Notes under the pieces: model-generated
Told to the model about the DNA's origin: nothing
The model's input: only the letters and a program-made list of their open reading frames with translations
Databases searched by the model: none
In this document: positions 40,825 through 51,400 of the stretch, in pieces
Layout: each line of letters opens with the position of its first letter
Numbering within the stretch: the stretch's first letter is position 1
Position numbers and translations under genes: made by a program
Assembly: GCA_963829235.1 (NCBI GenBank)
Contig: CAWHIF010000004.1
Location: forward strand, 434,001-498,000
Length of the DNA: 64,000 nucleotides
Origin: Bog-756 sp963829235
GTDB taxonomy: Bacteria; Actinomycetota; Acidimicrobiia; Acidimicrobiales; RAAP-2
Direction of reading: 5' to 3'

Positions 40825-43800
40825 TCAGCGGCGCCCCATGGCCGGGTCGTTCCCGGTGAAGTAGACGGTGTCCTCGGCGTACTTGTTGCCGGTGGTCCCG
40901 AGGTCCTTCTCGGCGCCGGACAGGCACGGGGTGTCGTAGCCGCTGGCCGTCTTCTTGCAGGTGGACAGCTTGTCCACGGTCTTGCCGTTGGGCTTCAAGA
41001 AGTAGACCGTGCCGGCCGGGACCTTCGTGCCGTAGAAGAACTTGACCGTGGCCACGATGGGGTTGAGCTTGCTGGTGTAGAGCGAGAAGTTGCCGAACAC
41101 CTGGATGATGTTGCCCTCGCACTTGGTCGACCCGGTGGGCGGGCACAGGGCCGGCTCGGCCGAGGGGGACAGCGACTCGAGGGTCACCGCCACCGGCGGG
41201 GGGCTGATGGTGATGGTGCCCGAGGCGGAGGGGCCGGTCCCACCGACCTCCCCCACCCTCTTTTTGACCTTGATCTTGGCCTTGGGCAGGGTGAGCGACA
41301 CCGAGGCCTTGGCCTTCTTCAGGGTGGCCTTGGTGCTCACGAGGGCGATCCCGGGGGCGGCCACCGCCTTCGTGCCGTCGCCGCCCTCGACCACCACCAC
41401 CCCGATGGCCCCGAGGGTGGTGGCCTGGGTCCCGGCATTGGAGGAGGTCACCGTGGCCGAGCCGGTGATGGTGGCGCCGTCGGGGAGACCGTTGGTGTCC
41501 ACCAGCACGTCGAGGGTGTCAGCGGCCCCGGCGGCCAGGGTCCCGATGGAACAGGTCAGCTTGCCCGACCCGGCGTTGGCACAGGTGGTGCCCGAGGCGG
41601 CCATGCCGGCCAGGTCGAAGGTGGGCGTGCCGTGGCCGTCGGTGACCCGCACGCGGGCCGACAGCCCGGTGACCGAGGCCCTGGACGTATTGGCGATGGT
41701 GGCCCCCCATCCGCCGTCGGTGCCCGCGCTGACCTGGTTCTGGAGGGGCGGGGTGGACGGGGGCACCTGGAAGGTGGGGGCGGCCGCGGGCGCGTTGACC
41801 GTGGTCGTCCCGAGAGCGGCCACCCCGGAGGGGGGCGTACAGGAGATGGACTCGGGGGTCGGGGTCCCGCCGATGACCAAGGTGACCTCGGCCGAGATGG
41901 CCCCGGGGGTGAGGAAGACCTGACCGGTCCCCGGACCGGTCTGGAAGGTGACCGGGTTGTAGCTGGTGTCGTAGGTGAACGGGGTGTCGGCCGCCAGGGT
42001 GTGGCTGAGGGGCAGGTTGGAGGCCGAGCCCGACTCGGTGCTGGGATCGACTGCTCCGCTCGGCGACCCCCCGACCGCGTTGAGGCCGTCGATGGCGGTG
42101 GTCTGGGAGGCGATGGTGAGCGAGGTGGCCCCGTCGCCGATGAAGTCGTTGATGACCGTCGCCGGGATGGTCAGCTGGGCAGCCGGGGCCGTCTGGAAGG
42201 TCCCGCCGTCGTCGATGCTGGCCGGCGGGGCCGGCGATTCGGACACCACCACCGGGAAGCTGGTCGACCCGAAGCCCGAGACGGCACAGGTGTAGCCGGC
42301 CTGGTCACCGCCGGTGTAGGTGAACTTGTCCGAGGAGGTCGGAGTGGAGGAGCCCGTCGGGGTGGTCACCGACACGTCGACCGTCCCGCTCCCCGGAGGC
42401 GAGACTGCCGTGATCGACGTGTCCGAGTCGAACGTGAAATGGGCCGGGGACGACCCGAACTTGACCGAGGTGACGCCGGTGAAGTCGGTCCCGGTGACCG
42501 TCACCGTGGTGCCCCCCTCGAACGGCCCCGAACCGGGCGAGACACCGGTGACGGCCACACCGATCACGGTGACGCCCTCGGTCGTGGTGAGGGTGGTCCC
42601 ATCCGTGTTCGCCACCGTCGTGGTCACCGTGTACGGGCCCGGCGCCGCGTAGGTATGCGAGGGACCGTCCACCGTTCCGCTGCTCCCGGTGATGTCGACC
42701 GAGGCCACGTCGACCGGGGTTCCGTCGCCGTAGTTGACCGTGGCCGAATAGGCGCCCGTCCCGTCGGTGGCACTACCGATGGTCGCCACCTCGACCGAGC
42801 CGGTGGGGACGTTCTCATCGGCCGCGAACGATGTCGGGCTGGTGGTGAAGGGAGCCTCGGTGGTCAGTAGCACCGAGGCTGACGGATAGGTCACCGTGTA
42901 GGCATCGGGGCCGTACGAAAAGGTCGTAAAGGTCCCCGTCACCGGTCCGGCGATCGGGGTGAACGTCGAGTGAAGCGCCGGAGAGCCGACGGTGGTCACG
43001 GCCAACGTGCTGCCGGTGACGGTGACTCCCGCGCCGGTGATGTCGCCGGTGCCGGCGGTGCCGTTGACGGTCACACCCAGAGTGCCCGTGTTGACCAGCG
43101 TGCTCCCGGCGCTGAGGGCCAGCGTGCCGCCGTTCAGCACCTGGAGCGTCCCCGCATTGGAGGTTGCCGTGCTGTTGTTCTGCACGGTGGAGGCGGACCC
43201 GATGGACACCGTCCCGCCCGACTGGTTGGTCACCGGGGTCTGGATGACGACCTGGTTGGAGGTCCCTTCGGTGGTGAGGGTCCCGCCCGAGGCCACGGTC
43301 ACGCCGCCTGATCCGGTGAGGTCGCCGTCGCCGCCGGCGCCCGACTCGACGGTGAGGGTTCCGTCCACCGTCACCAGGCTGGGCAGGCTATCGCTCACTG
43401 TGCCGCCGGCCCCGTCGACGGTCACGGTCTGGTGGGCCGGGATGGTGCCGGTCAGGGTGGTCGACCCGGTCGACTCGAGGGCCCCGGTCCCTCCGCTGTC
43501 GGCCAGGGTGCCTCCGGTCATGTCCACCGGATTGCCGGACAGGGCCCCGCCGGACTGGGTGAAGGTCCCGCTGGCCTCGGTCAGGGTGCCGGTCACGGTC
43601 AGGGTGCCGGCCGACTGGGTGAAGTCGCTCCCGCCGCTGAGGGCCAGCGATGCCCCGCCGGCCACGGTGAACGAACCCGCGTTGGAGGTCAGGGTGCTGT
43701 TGTTCTGCACGGTGGAGGCGGACCCGATGGACACCGTCCCGCCCGACTGGTTGGTCACCGGGGTCTGGATGACGACCTGGTTGGAGGTCCCTTCGGTGGT

Positions 43801-45315
43801 GAGGGTCCCGCCCGAGGCCACGGTCACGCCGCCTGATCCGGTGAGGTCGCCGTCGCCGCCGGCGCCCGACTCGACGGTGAGGGTTCCGTCCACCGTCACC
43901 AGGCTGGGCAGGCTTTCACTCACTGTGCCGCCGGCCCCGTCGACGGTCACGGTCTGGTGGGCCGGGATGGTGCCCGTCAGGGTGGTCGACCCGGTCGACT
44001 CGAGGGCCCCGGTCCCTCCGCTGTCGGCCAGGGTGCCTCCGGTCATGTCCACCGGATTGCCGGACAGGGCCCCGCCGGACTGGGTGAAGGTCCCGCTGGC
44101 CTCGGTCAGGGTGCCGGTCACGGTCAGGGTGCCGGCCGACTGGGTGAAGTCGCTCCCGCCGCTGAGGGCCAGCGATGCCCCGCCGGCCACGGTGAACGAA
44201 CCCGCGTTGGAGGTCAGGGTGCTGTTGTTCTGCACGGTGGAGGCGGACCCGATGGACACCGTCCCGCCCGACTGGTTGGTCACCGGGGTCTGGATGACGA
44301 CCTGGTTGGAGGTCCCTTCGGTGGTGAGGGTCCCGCCCGAGGCCACGGTCACGCCGCCTGATCCGGTGAGGTCGCCGTCGCCGCCGGCGCCCGACTCGAC
44401 GGTGAGGGTTCCGTCCACCGTCACCAGGCTGGGCAGGCTTTCACTCACTGTGCCGCCGGCCCCGTCGACGGTCACGGTCTGGTGGGCCGGGATGGTGCCG
44501 GTCAGGGTGGTCGACCCGGTCGACTCGAGGGCCCCGGTCCCTCCGCTGTCGGCCAGGGTGCCTCCGGTCATGTCCACCGGATTGCCGGACAGGGCCCCGC
44601 CGGACTGGGTGAAGGTCCCGCTGGCCTCGGTCAGGGTGCCGGTCACGGTCAGGGTGCCGGCCGACTGGGTGAAGTCGCTCCCGCCGCTGAGGGCCAGCGA
44701 TGCCCCGCCGGCCACGGTGAACGAACCCGCGTTGGAGGTCAGGGTGCTGTTGTTCTGCACGGTGGAGGCGGACCCGATGGACACCGTCCCGCCCGACTGG
44801 TTGGTCACCGGGGTCTGGATGACGACCTGGTTGGAGGTCCCTTCGGTGGTGAGGGTCCCGCCCGAGGCCACGGTCACGCCGCCTGATCCGGTGAGGTCGC
44901 CGTCGCCGCCGGCCCCCGACTCGACGGTGAGGGTTCCGTCACTGTCGACAGTGGTGGCGGAGCTCATCGACAGGCCCACGGTGCCGCCCGCACCGTCGAC
45001 GGTCACGGTCTGGATCCCGCTGACCCCTCCGCCCACCTGCAGCGCTTCGACCGATGCGCTGGCGTCCAGCTCCACCGTGTAGGTGCCGGCCTCGTCGATA
45101 CAGGCCACGTCGCCGCTCCCCGGAGCGGCATGCGTACTCCAATCAGCGACCGGGTTGGCGGTCCACAGGGTCGTCCCCGTGGCCGGACCCGTCCAGCTGT
45201 CGGAACAGGGCAACGCGGCGCCGGGGGTGGCCGTGGCCACGATCACCACACCGGCCGAGCCGAACCCCGCCAGGACAACGGCCAGCGCCACTACAACACG
45301 CCGAAGATGACTCAT
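40825..45315 (-). CDS. Giant secreted repeat protein with PKD, IPT/TIG and C-terminal module
   Basis: 1496 aa. Signal peptide (VVVALAVVLAGFGSAGVVIV), then a beta-helix-like region of three full and one partial repeat of 175 aa, starting near residue 102 (core GTLTVESGAGGDGDLTGSGG). A PKD-like domain (SATVNYGDGTPVDVASVDIT) and an IPT/TIG domain (VTGVSPGSGPFEGGTTVTVT) follow. Then comes a long region shared with the protein at 48434-51652, ending in a cysteine-bearing module (KTVDKLSTCKKTASGYDTPC). No LPXTG motif or C-terminal membrane helix is visible, so surface attachment, if any, uses another route. Its role is probably adhesion or a surface layer. Confidence 0.88.
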   Translation of the reverse strand: MSHLRRVVVALAVVLAGFGSAGVVIVATATPGAALPCSDSWTGPATGTTLWTANPVADWSTHAAPGSGDVACIDEAGTYTVELDASASVEALQVGGGVSGIQTVTVDGAGGTVGLSMSSATTVDSDGTLTVESGAGGDGDLTGSGGVTVASGGTLTTEGTSNQVVIQTPVTNQSGGTVSIGSASTVQNNSTLTSNAGSFTVAGGASLALSGGSDFTQSAGTLTVTGTLTEASGTFTQSGGALSGNPVDMTGGTLADSGGTGALESTGSTTLTGTIPAHQTVTVDGAGGTVSESLPSLVTVDGTLTVESGAGGDGDLTGSGGVTVASGGTLTTEGTSNQVVIQTPVTNQSGGTVSIGSASTVQNNSTLTSNAGSFTVAGGASLALSGGSDFTQSAGTLTVTGTLTEASGTFTQSGGALSGNPVDMTGGTLADSGGTGALESTGSTTLTGTIPAHQTVTVDGAGGTVSESLPSLVTVDGTLTVESGAGGDGDLTGSGGVTVASGGTLTTEGTSNQVVIQTPVTNQSGGTVSIGSASTVQNNSTLTSNAGSFTVAGGASLALSGGSDFTQSAGTLTVTGTLTEASGTFTQSGGALSGNPVDMTGGTLADSGGTGALESTGSTTLTGTIPAHQTVTVDGAGGTVSDSLPSLVTVDGTLTVESGAGGDGDLTGSGGVTVASGGTLTTEGTSNQVVIQTPVTNQSGGTVSIGSASTVQNNSTATSNAGTLQVLNGGTLALSAGSTLVNTGTLGVTVNGTAGTGDITGAGVTVTGSTLAVTTVGSPALHSTFTPIAGPVTGTFTTFSYGPDAYTVTYPSASVLLTTEAPFTTSPTSFAADENVPTGSVEVATIGSATDGTGAYSATVNYGDGTPVDVASVDITGSSGTVDGPSHTYAAPGPYTVTTTVANTDGTTLTTTEGVTVIGVAVTGVSPGSGPFEGGTTVTVTGTDFTGVTSVKFGSSPAHFTFDSDTSITAVSPPGSGTVDVSVTTPTGSSTPTSSDKFTYTGGDQAGYTCAVSGFGSTSFPVVVSESPAPPASIDDGGTFQTAPAAQLTIPATVINDFIGDGATSLTIASQTTAIDGLNAVGGSPSGAVDPSTESGSASNLPLSHTLAADTPFTYDTSYNPVTFQTGPGTGQVFLTPGAISAEVTLVIGGTPTPESISCTPPSGVAALGTTTVNAPAAAPTFQVPPSTPPLQNQVSAGTDGGWGATIANTSRASVTGLSARVRVTDGHGTPTFDLAGMAASGTTCANAGSGKLTCSIGTLAAGAADTLDVLVDTNGLPDGATITGSATVTSSNAGTQATTLGAIGVVVVEGGDGTKAVAAPGIALVSTKATLKKAKASVSLTLPKAKIKVKKRVGEVGGTGPSASGTITISPPPVAVTLESLSPSAEPALCPPTGSTKCEGNIIQVFGNFSLYTSKLNPIVATVKFFYGTKVPAGTVYFLKPNGKTVDKLSTCKKTASGYDTPCLSGAEKDLGTTGNKYAEDTVYFTGNDPAMGRR
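43190..44935 (-). repeat. 525-bp near-identical tandem repeats
   Basis: Period exactly 525 bp (compare the matching phrases at 43432, 43957 and 44482): three full units and a partial one. Units differ at only a few bases (for example GTGCCGGTCAG or GTGCCCGTCAG, and CTATCGCTCAC or CTTTCACTCAC), which points to recent duplication or ongoing gene conversion. Assembly of short reads across it is unsafe. Confidence 0.93.
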
Positions 45316-45633
45316 GATGTTCCGCTCCGTTTCCGGTGCTGCCGCTCCTCCGCCTGCGCCCTGGGGGCGCCCCGCACCCGTGCCTCATTTCCTTGAAATC
45401 GGCACACCCAACGAACCAGTAAACGGTACCGGACCACCGGTTGCAACCAGCCGGCACCGGGATCGCCCTCGCCCGACCTCTCCGACCACGGAATACCACC
45501 AAGAGGAACCGAACCTCCACGCTCTGTCGTGCGTTCGGGACGGTGCGGTCAGCCCTGTCCCGAAGGGGTGGCTCTCACGGAGAGGGCAGGTCCCCCGTTG
45601 GTCAGCGGGGCCGGTTGGCGGCAGAATCGGGGA
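45316..45633. other. Divergent intergenic region
   Basis: 318 bp between the giant repeat protein and the PhyH-family gene. It should hold both promoters; I cannot define hexamers. No gene seen. Confidence 0.4.
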
Positions 45634-46473
45634 ATGCTGACACGGGCCTCCGGCTACCTCACCCTTCGCTCCGACCCACCCCCCGCTCCGGTACGGGACC
45701 TCCAGACGGACGGGTACACGGTGCTCGACGGAGTGTTCGACCGGGACGAGGTCGCCGCCCTCTGTGCCGATGTCGAACGGGTCTTCGACGAGTTCCCGCC
45801 CGACCAGCGCGGGGATACCCCGGAGCAGTCGGCACCGTTCCGCTACGAGATGCTGAATCGGAGCGGCCTCATCCAGGCCGCCGTCGCCCACCCGCGTGTC
45901 CTCGGGGTCGTCGAACCCCTCTTGGGCGAGGACTGCCACGTCATCGCCAATACCGCCTGGTGGCAGCAACCGGGCGACAACGATCACCTGGGGCGCTTCT
46001 GGCACATCGACAGCGGGCCGCACATCCCCCGCGATGCCGGCGTTCCCTGGGATGAGCGGATCCCCTATCCCGTCTTCGCCATCGCCACGCACCTCTACCT
46101 GTGGGATTGCCCGATCGAGGCGGGGCCCACCGGGGTCATACCAGGCAGTCACACATCGGGACAGGTGCCCCCGATGAACAGGGCCGCGGACGACGATCTC
46201 GACTACGAGGGCCGGGGCGTCGTCCCCATCGTGGCCAGGGCGGGTGACGTCGCCCTCTTCGTCTCGGACATCTGGCACCGACGGATGCCCCCCATGCCCG
46301 GGGATCCCGGTCGGATGTTCGTCCAGTGCCACTACGGTCGCCGCGACATCGCCCAACGGATCCGGCCGACGTCCTCGGTCAACCACCTCTCGGAGGAGGC
46401 CCTGGTGCGGGCCAGGACGGCCAGAGAACGGACGGTCGCCGGTCTCCACCCGCTCAGCTTCTACGACGGCTGA
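45634..46473 (+). CDS. Phytanoyl-CoA dioxygenase (PhyH)-family Fe(II)/2-oxoglutarate oxygenase
   Basis: 279 aa from the ATG at 45634. The iron triad is His124 and Asp126 in RFWHID plus His215 in SDIWHRRMPP, and Arg227 is suited to bind 2-oxoglutarate. The core GPTGVIPGSHTSG is typical of the family. Substrate unknown: members hydroxylate fatty acyl-CoAs, small metabolites and halogenated compounds. The gene lies between the two giant secreted-protein genes. Confidence 0.87.
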   Translation: MLTRASGYLTLRSDPPPAPVRDLQTDGYTVLDGVFDRDEVAALCADVERVFDEFPPDQRGDTPEQSAPFRYEMLNRSGLIQAAVAHPRVLGVVEPLLGEDCHVIANTAWWQQPGDNDHLGRFWHIDSGPHIPRDAGVPWDERIPYPVFAIATHLYLWDCPIEAGPTGVIPGSHTSGQVPPMNRAADDDLDYEGRGVVPIVARAGDVALFVSDIWHRRMPPMPGDPGRMFVQCHYGRRDIAQRIRPTSSVNHLSEEALVRARTARERTVAGLHPLSFYDG

Positions 46474-46510
46474 CGGGCGAAACAGCGGACGGGACTCGTT
46501 CCCGGCCCGA

Positions 46511-48016
46511 TCAGCCGGTGGGCAACGGCACGAAGGGCCGGACCGACACCCAGCAGGTGGCGGCCGGAGGTTTACCCGGCGTCGTCTTGCACAATGGCGA
46601 TGGCGGCGAGTTGACCCGCAACTTGACCACCTGGTACTTCGTGGGGCCGTAGCGCTTGTTGGGCCCGTAGCTGAGGACGGTGGACCACGTGCCCGGGAAG
46701 TCGGTGATCTTGGACATGGCGGTGACGAAGGTGCGCCGGGTGAGGTCGGCCCCGGCGTTCTTCGCCGCCGTGGCGAAGAGGGCGATGACCTGGCACCACC
46801 CGACGATGGGCCCCTGCTCCTCGATCAGGTCGTTCATGTTCCCCGGTGGCACCTGCGGATAGGCCTTGTGCCACACGTTCCAGCACTTGCGGACGGCGGG
46901 GTCGTACCCGCCCTGGCTCTGCGGACGGGGACTGTCGATGCCTCCCAAGGTCTCGGTGGTCACCCCCTCCTGTCCGTCGAGGGCCTTGGCGTAGGGAACG
47001 GGGAGCAATCCGAGGGACGATTCGATGCTCCCCTCGTAGTCGCTCAACAGGAGCCTCGGGTACCACTGCTGGGAGGTCTCCGCCTGAAGGACCGGGTAGA
47101 ACACGTTGAACGGCATCAGGGGGATGATCGAGGTGATCCCGGCGCTCCGGAGCTGCTGGATGACCAGGGGGGCCTCAGCGTCGGTGGTGGCGGTGTCGTC
47201 AGGGTTGGAGTCGATGGTCTTGACCACCGGCGTCACTCCGGCGTTGCGCAGGTCGGGCAGGAGATAGTCGTCGAGGGCGTTCTGGTCAGAGGCCCGGTCG
47301 CCGGCGATGATCCCCACCTTGACCGGCCCCCCGAGGAGATGGGCGCTGAGCCCCCAGTTGACGACGGCCTGGAGGACGGTGGCCTGGTCGGGTCCCGTCC
47401 ACCACAGATAGGGCGAGCCCTCGTTCGTCCAGTTGGTCACCGTCGACCATGCCCCGATGAAGGGGGTGTGGCCTTCCTGGGTGAGGCACAGCTGATCATC
47501 CCCGGTCCAGTCCCCCAGCCCGTCCAGCACGGCGAACGCTGCCGGCGAGCCCTCCGTCCAGGTCTTGCAAAGTGCCCGCATCTGCGTCTCGTTGGTCGGG
47601 TCGAAGCTGGTGAGGATGGCATTGATCTTCCGACCGTTGATCCCCCCGTCGTCGTTGATCTGCTTGACGAAGAGGTTGATGGCCTTGGTCTGCTCGCCGA
47701 ACTCCGCGTCCTCGGCGAACCCCTCCTGGCCGGCGAGCGAATTGAGGGCCACCACCGGGAACACCACGTTGATGCTGTGCGCGGTGACGCCTCGTGACGA
47801 GGTGCTGGCCGAGCTCACCGGGCTGGGTCCCCCGGCCGTCGGGCCGGTCGACGGCACGGTGGTCGAAACCGATGGAGACGACGTCCCGCATGCGGCCGCA
47901 CCGACCACGACCGCGGCCATAACCGCCAACGCCCGGATCGGCATCGAGCGGGCCGCGGACGGACCGCGTGACCGGCTCGTTCCTTCTGCTGAATTCCGGC
48001 GACTCAACCCGCTCAT
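46511..48016 (-). CDS. ABC-transporter substrate-binding lipoprotein (branched-chain amino acid type)
   Basis: 501 aa from the ATG at 48016, set by AAGGAG 8 nt upstream. The lipobox ends AAAC (Cys43), followed by a Ser/Thr/Pro linker. The mature part is a type I periplasmic-binding fold: INDDGGINGRKINAILTSFD, then WTGPDQATVLQAVVNWGL and GIIAGDRASDQNALDDYLLP. No permease or ATPase gene is beside it, so the transporter is encoded elsewhere or the protein works as a receptor. It converges with the PhyH-family gene (37 bp gap). Confidence 0.88.
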   Translation of the reverse strand: MSGLSRRNSAEGTSRSRGPSAARSMPIRALAVMAAVVVGAAACGTSSPSVSTTVPSTGPTAGGPSPVSSASTSSRGVTAHSINVVFPVVALNSLAGQEGFAEDAEFGEQTKAINLFVKQINDDGGINGRKINAILTSFDPTNETQMRALCKTWTEGSPAAFAVLDGLGDWTGDDQLCLTQEGHTPFIGAWSTVTNWTNEGSPYLWWTGPDQATVLQAVVNWGLSAHLLGGPVKVGIIAGDRASDQNALDDYLLPDLRNAGVTPVVKTIDSNPDDTATTDAEAPLVIQQLRSAGITSIIPLMPFNVFYPVLQAETSQQWYPRLLLSDYEGSIESSLGLLPVPYAKALDGQEGVTTETLGGIDSPRPQSQGGYDPAVRKCWNVWHKAYPQVPPGNMNDLIEEQGPIVGWCQVIALFATAAKNAGADLTRRTFVTAMSKITDFPGTWSTVLSYGPNKRYGPTKYQVVKLRVNSPPSPLCKTTPGKPPAATCWVSVRPFVPLPTG

Positions 48017-48433
48017 CTGCATCGCTCCTTGTGGCCCCCCACCATCATGTCGACTCCACCAACCGGGTCTCCCTGCCGCCCTGACCGCACCACTCTAAAG
48101 ACCTTTGGCCGGCGGCGTCGGCTCATTCATGATCAGCCCATCCCCCTGTCGGCCGGCCTGTCGTCGAGCTCACTGATCGTCGAGCTCACCGATCTGCTCG
48201 ACGGTGACCGGGAGAACAGGGGCATCCGGCGCGGTCACACTTCCCCGCCCGGCGCGGACCGACATCCCAACCGGCCGGACCGGTCCCTGTAACGCGCGCC
48301 ACCCCTCCTCCGTTCTCGGGCAGACGGCAGTACCGAGCGGGCTGGTGGCAGCACCACCTGATGTGATCCGAGGATCACTCTGAGAGGCTATCTTGTCGAG
48401 CAGCCCTGATCTCCCTTGGCGAGGACCCGGAGA
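48017..48433. other. Divergent intergenic region
   Basis: 417 bp without a supported gene. It contains a direct repeat of CGTCGAGCTCAC (48163 and 48178 region). It should hold promoters for the binding lipoprotein and the NHL/IPT protein. Confidence 0.4.
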
Positions 48434-51400
48434 ATGGCTAACGTGAAAAAGGGTAGGTGGCGGCAAATTCGTTCCCCTCGGCACCGGCGTTCCTTCAGCA
48501 CCGGCTCGGCTACGGGATCACGGCGGAGGGGGGGTGGTGCGGTGTCCATGGGCAGATCCGCCGGTGTGGCCGCGGGGCGCGTGCGCAGGCGGATGGCCTC
48601 CCGGATCCTGCTGGCGGCGGTCGCCGCCGGGTCGTCCTTCATCGTCCCGCTGGTGGCCACGACACCGGCCGCGGCCGAGGACCTCGTGCCCGTCGTCACC
48701 GGGGTGCCGAACGTCATCGGCGTCGCGGTCGACTCGAACGGCGACATCTTCACGAGCACGGACACCGGCCAGGTGGCGGTCTATCCGGCAGCCTCAGGAA
48801 CGATCTTCGGCACTCCCGTCACCCAGGGCACCCTGACCACGCTGGCGACACTCGGCAACGTGGCCGGTCTTGCCTTCGACTCCGCCGGCAACCTGTACAT
48901 GAGCGACTACAACAACGGGACGGTGTCGGTGCTGTCGAGCACCGGAGGCACGATCTTCGGCCAGACGGTCGCCACCGACACGGTCACCATCCTGGTGTCC
49001 GGGCTCGACCAACCCGCGGGCCTGGCCTTCGACCCGGCGGGGAACCTCTACATCGACAGCGAAAGCGGGCTGTCCGTCCTCCCGGCGTCGTCAGGCACGA
49101 TCTTCGACACTCCGGTGACCGCCGATGTCCTGACCGGTCTCACCGGGGCCCTCGGAACAGCCCCCTCGAAGTCCCAGTTCGTCGCTTTCGACAGCGCAGG
49201 AAACCTCTACCTGACCGATCACGACGCCGGAACCGTGACCGTGCTCCCGCAGGCGTCGGGCACGGTCTTCGGGCAGGCGGTCAGCGCCGACACGTACCAG
49301 ACGTTGGTCACCGGCCTCAGCTCCCCCCAAGGCCTTGCCTTCGATTCGGCGGGTGACCTGTTCATCGCCACCGATGAAAACGTGTCCGTCCTGCCTGCTG
49401 TATCCGGAACGCTCTTTGGAAGCTCGGTGACGGCGGACGTCGTGAGCCCACTGCAGATGAGCGTGAACCTCTACACGATCGCCTTCGACCCGTCCGGAGA
49501 TCTCCTGCTGGCGTCGCCCTACGACGGTGCCGTTCTCATGGCCACGACCCAGACGGCATCGGTCTCGGAGGTGCAATTCGGGGGCTCGGTGTTCAATCCC
49601 GAGGTCGAGATAACCGGCAGTGGGTTCGGAAGCGCACCGCCCACTTCCTCCCCGAACTGTGCGAACACCGGCAGGAATTACGACTACGGCAACCTTTCCT
49701 TCCAGGACGACACGGCGGCAGACCAATGGCAGGCCGGCTTCGACCTCGACTGCGTCGGGCTCATCGTCTCGTCGTGGACGGACACGGCAATCGACTTCAC
49801 CTTCGGCAACTACTACCTCGACCACGAGGTCTCCGCCGGGGACGTGCTGGCCGATGGCGACCAGTACTCGCTGGTGGTTGCCGGCGACTTCGTGTCGGGA
49901 ACCGTCTCCTACCGACCTTCGGTGACGGCCCTCGGTCCGACGACCGGTCCCTCCACGGGGGGAACCAGCGTGACCATCACCGGCACCAACTTCATCGGCG
50001 CGACGGGGGTGGACTTCGGTGCCGATCCGGCGACCAGCTTCGTGGTCGACTCGAGCACCGAGATCACCGCCGTCGACCCGTCCGGCTCCGTCGGTACCGC
50101 CACGGTGACCGTGACGGCGCCGGGAGGGACCTCCCTCCTCACGCCGGCCGACCGGTTCACCTATACCCCGGCTGTGCAGGCCACCTACTCGTGCACCTTG
50201 CCCGCACCCTTGGGGGTGACCGGTGTTCCGGTCACCCTCTCCGAAGTACCCGCGGCGCCGGGCAGCATCGGCGAAGGAGGGACCTTCCCGACCGCCCTGG
50301 CCGCGCAGGTCACCGTGCCGGCCAGCGTCGTCAACGAGGAGATCGCCACGGACAAGACCCAATTCACGATCGACTCCCAGTCGGTCACCGTCGATGGGAA
50401 GACCGGGTCGGGCGCTGCGAGCGGGGCGGTCAGCCCGAACACGGAGTCGGCATCGGCGACCAATCTGCCCCAGACCGACGGCGACCTCGTGTCCAACACC
50501 CCCTATACGTTCGACACCACCTACAACCCGGTGTCCTGGAAGACCGGCCCGGGCACCGGCCCGGTCGACTTCGTGCCCGGGAACATCGTCATCGTCACCA
50601 GCTCGGTGACGTCACGCGGCACCTCCATCCTCCAGATCAACTGCACTGCGCCCGGCAGCGCGGCTGCCATCGCCTCCACGACAGTGGACCCGGCGACCAC
50701 AAGTCCGAGCGTCCAGGTGCCGCCGACCACGCCTCCGCTCCAGAGCCGGGTGAGCGCGGGCACGAACGGTGGGTGGGCGACCACCGTCTCGAACACCTCG
50801 AAGGTGACGGCCACCAAGGTCACGGCCACGGTCCACGTGAGTGACGGCGGTCCGGCGCTGTCCTTCAACCTGGCGGGCATGGCGGCAGCAGGGACGACCT
50901 GCTCGTCCTCGGGACCGGGGTCGCTGTCCTGTTCCATCGGGAACATCGCCGCCGGAGCTTCGACGACACTCGACGTGCTGGTGAACACGACCAAACTGGT
51001 CACGGGCACCTCCATCACGGGTTCGGCCACCATCTCCTCCTCCAACGCCCCGCGTCGCATCTCCACCTTGGGTGCCATCCAGGTCGATGTGATCGACGGC
51101 GGGAACGGCGTCGAGGCGGTGGCCGCCCCGGGGACCGCCGTGGTCAGCACCCACGCCCCCCTGGCGACGTCCAGGGCCTCGATCAGCCTGACCCTGCCTG
51201 AAGAGAAGATCAGCGTGTCCGGCAAGGGGGCCACCAGATCCGGGGCGACCCGCGCCACGCTCGTGAGTCCCCCGCCTGTCGGGGTGACCCTCGAGTCGCT
51301 CGTCCCCTCGGCCGAGCCTGCACTGTGTCCGACCACCGGGAGCCTCATGTGCGAGGGCGACATCGTCCAGGCGGTGGGCAACTTCTCGGCCTACACCAAC

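Noticed and set aside
42992..45082. Plus-strand 696-codon frame with perfect internal repeats
   Set aside because: It is the antisense of the 525-bp repeats in the giant secreted protein, which has the signal peptide and known domains.
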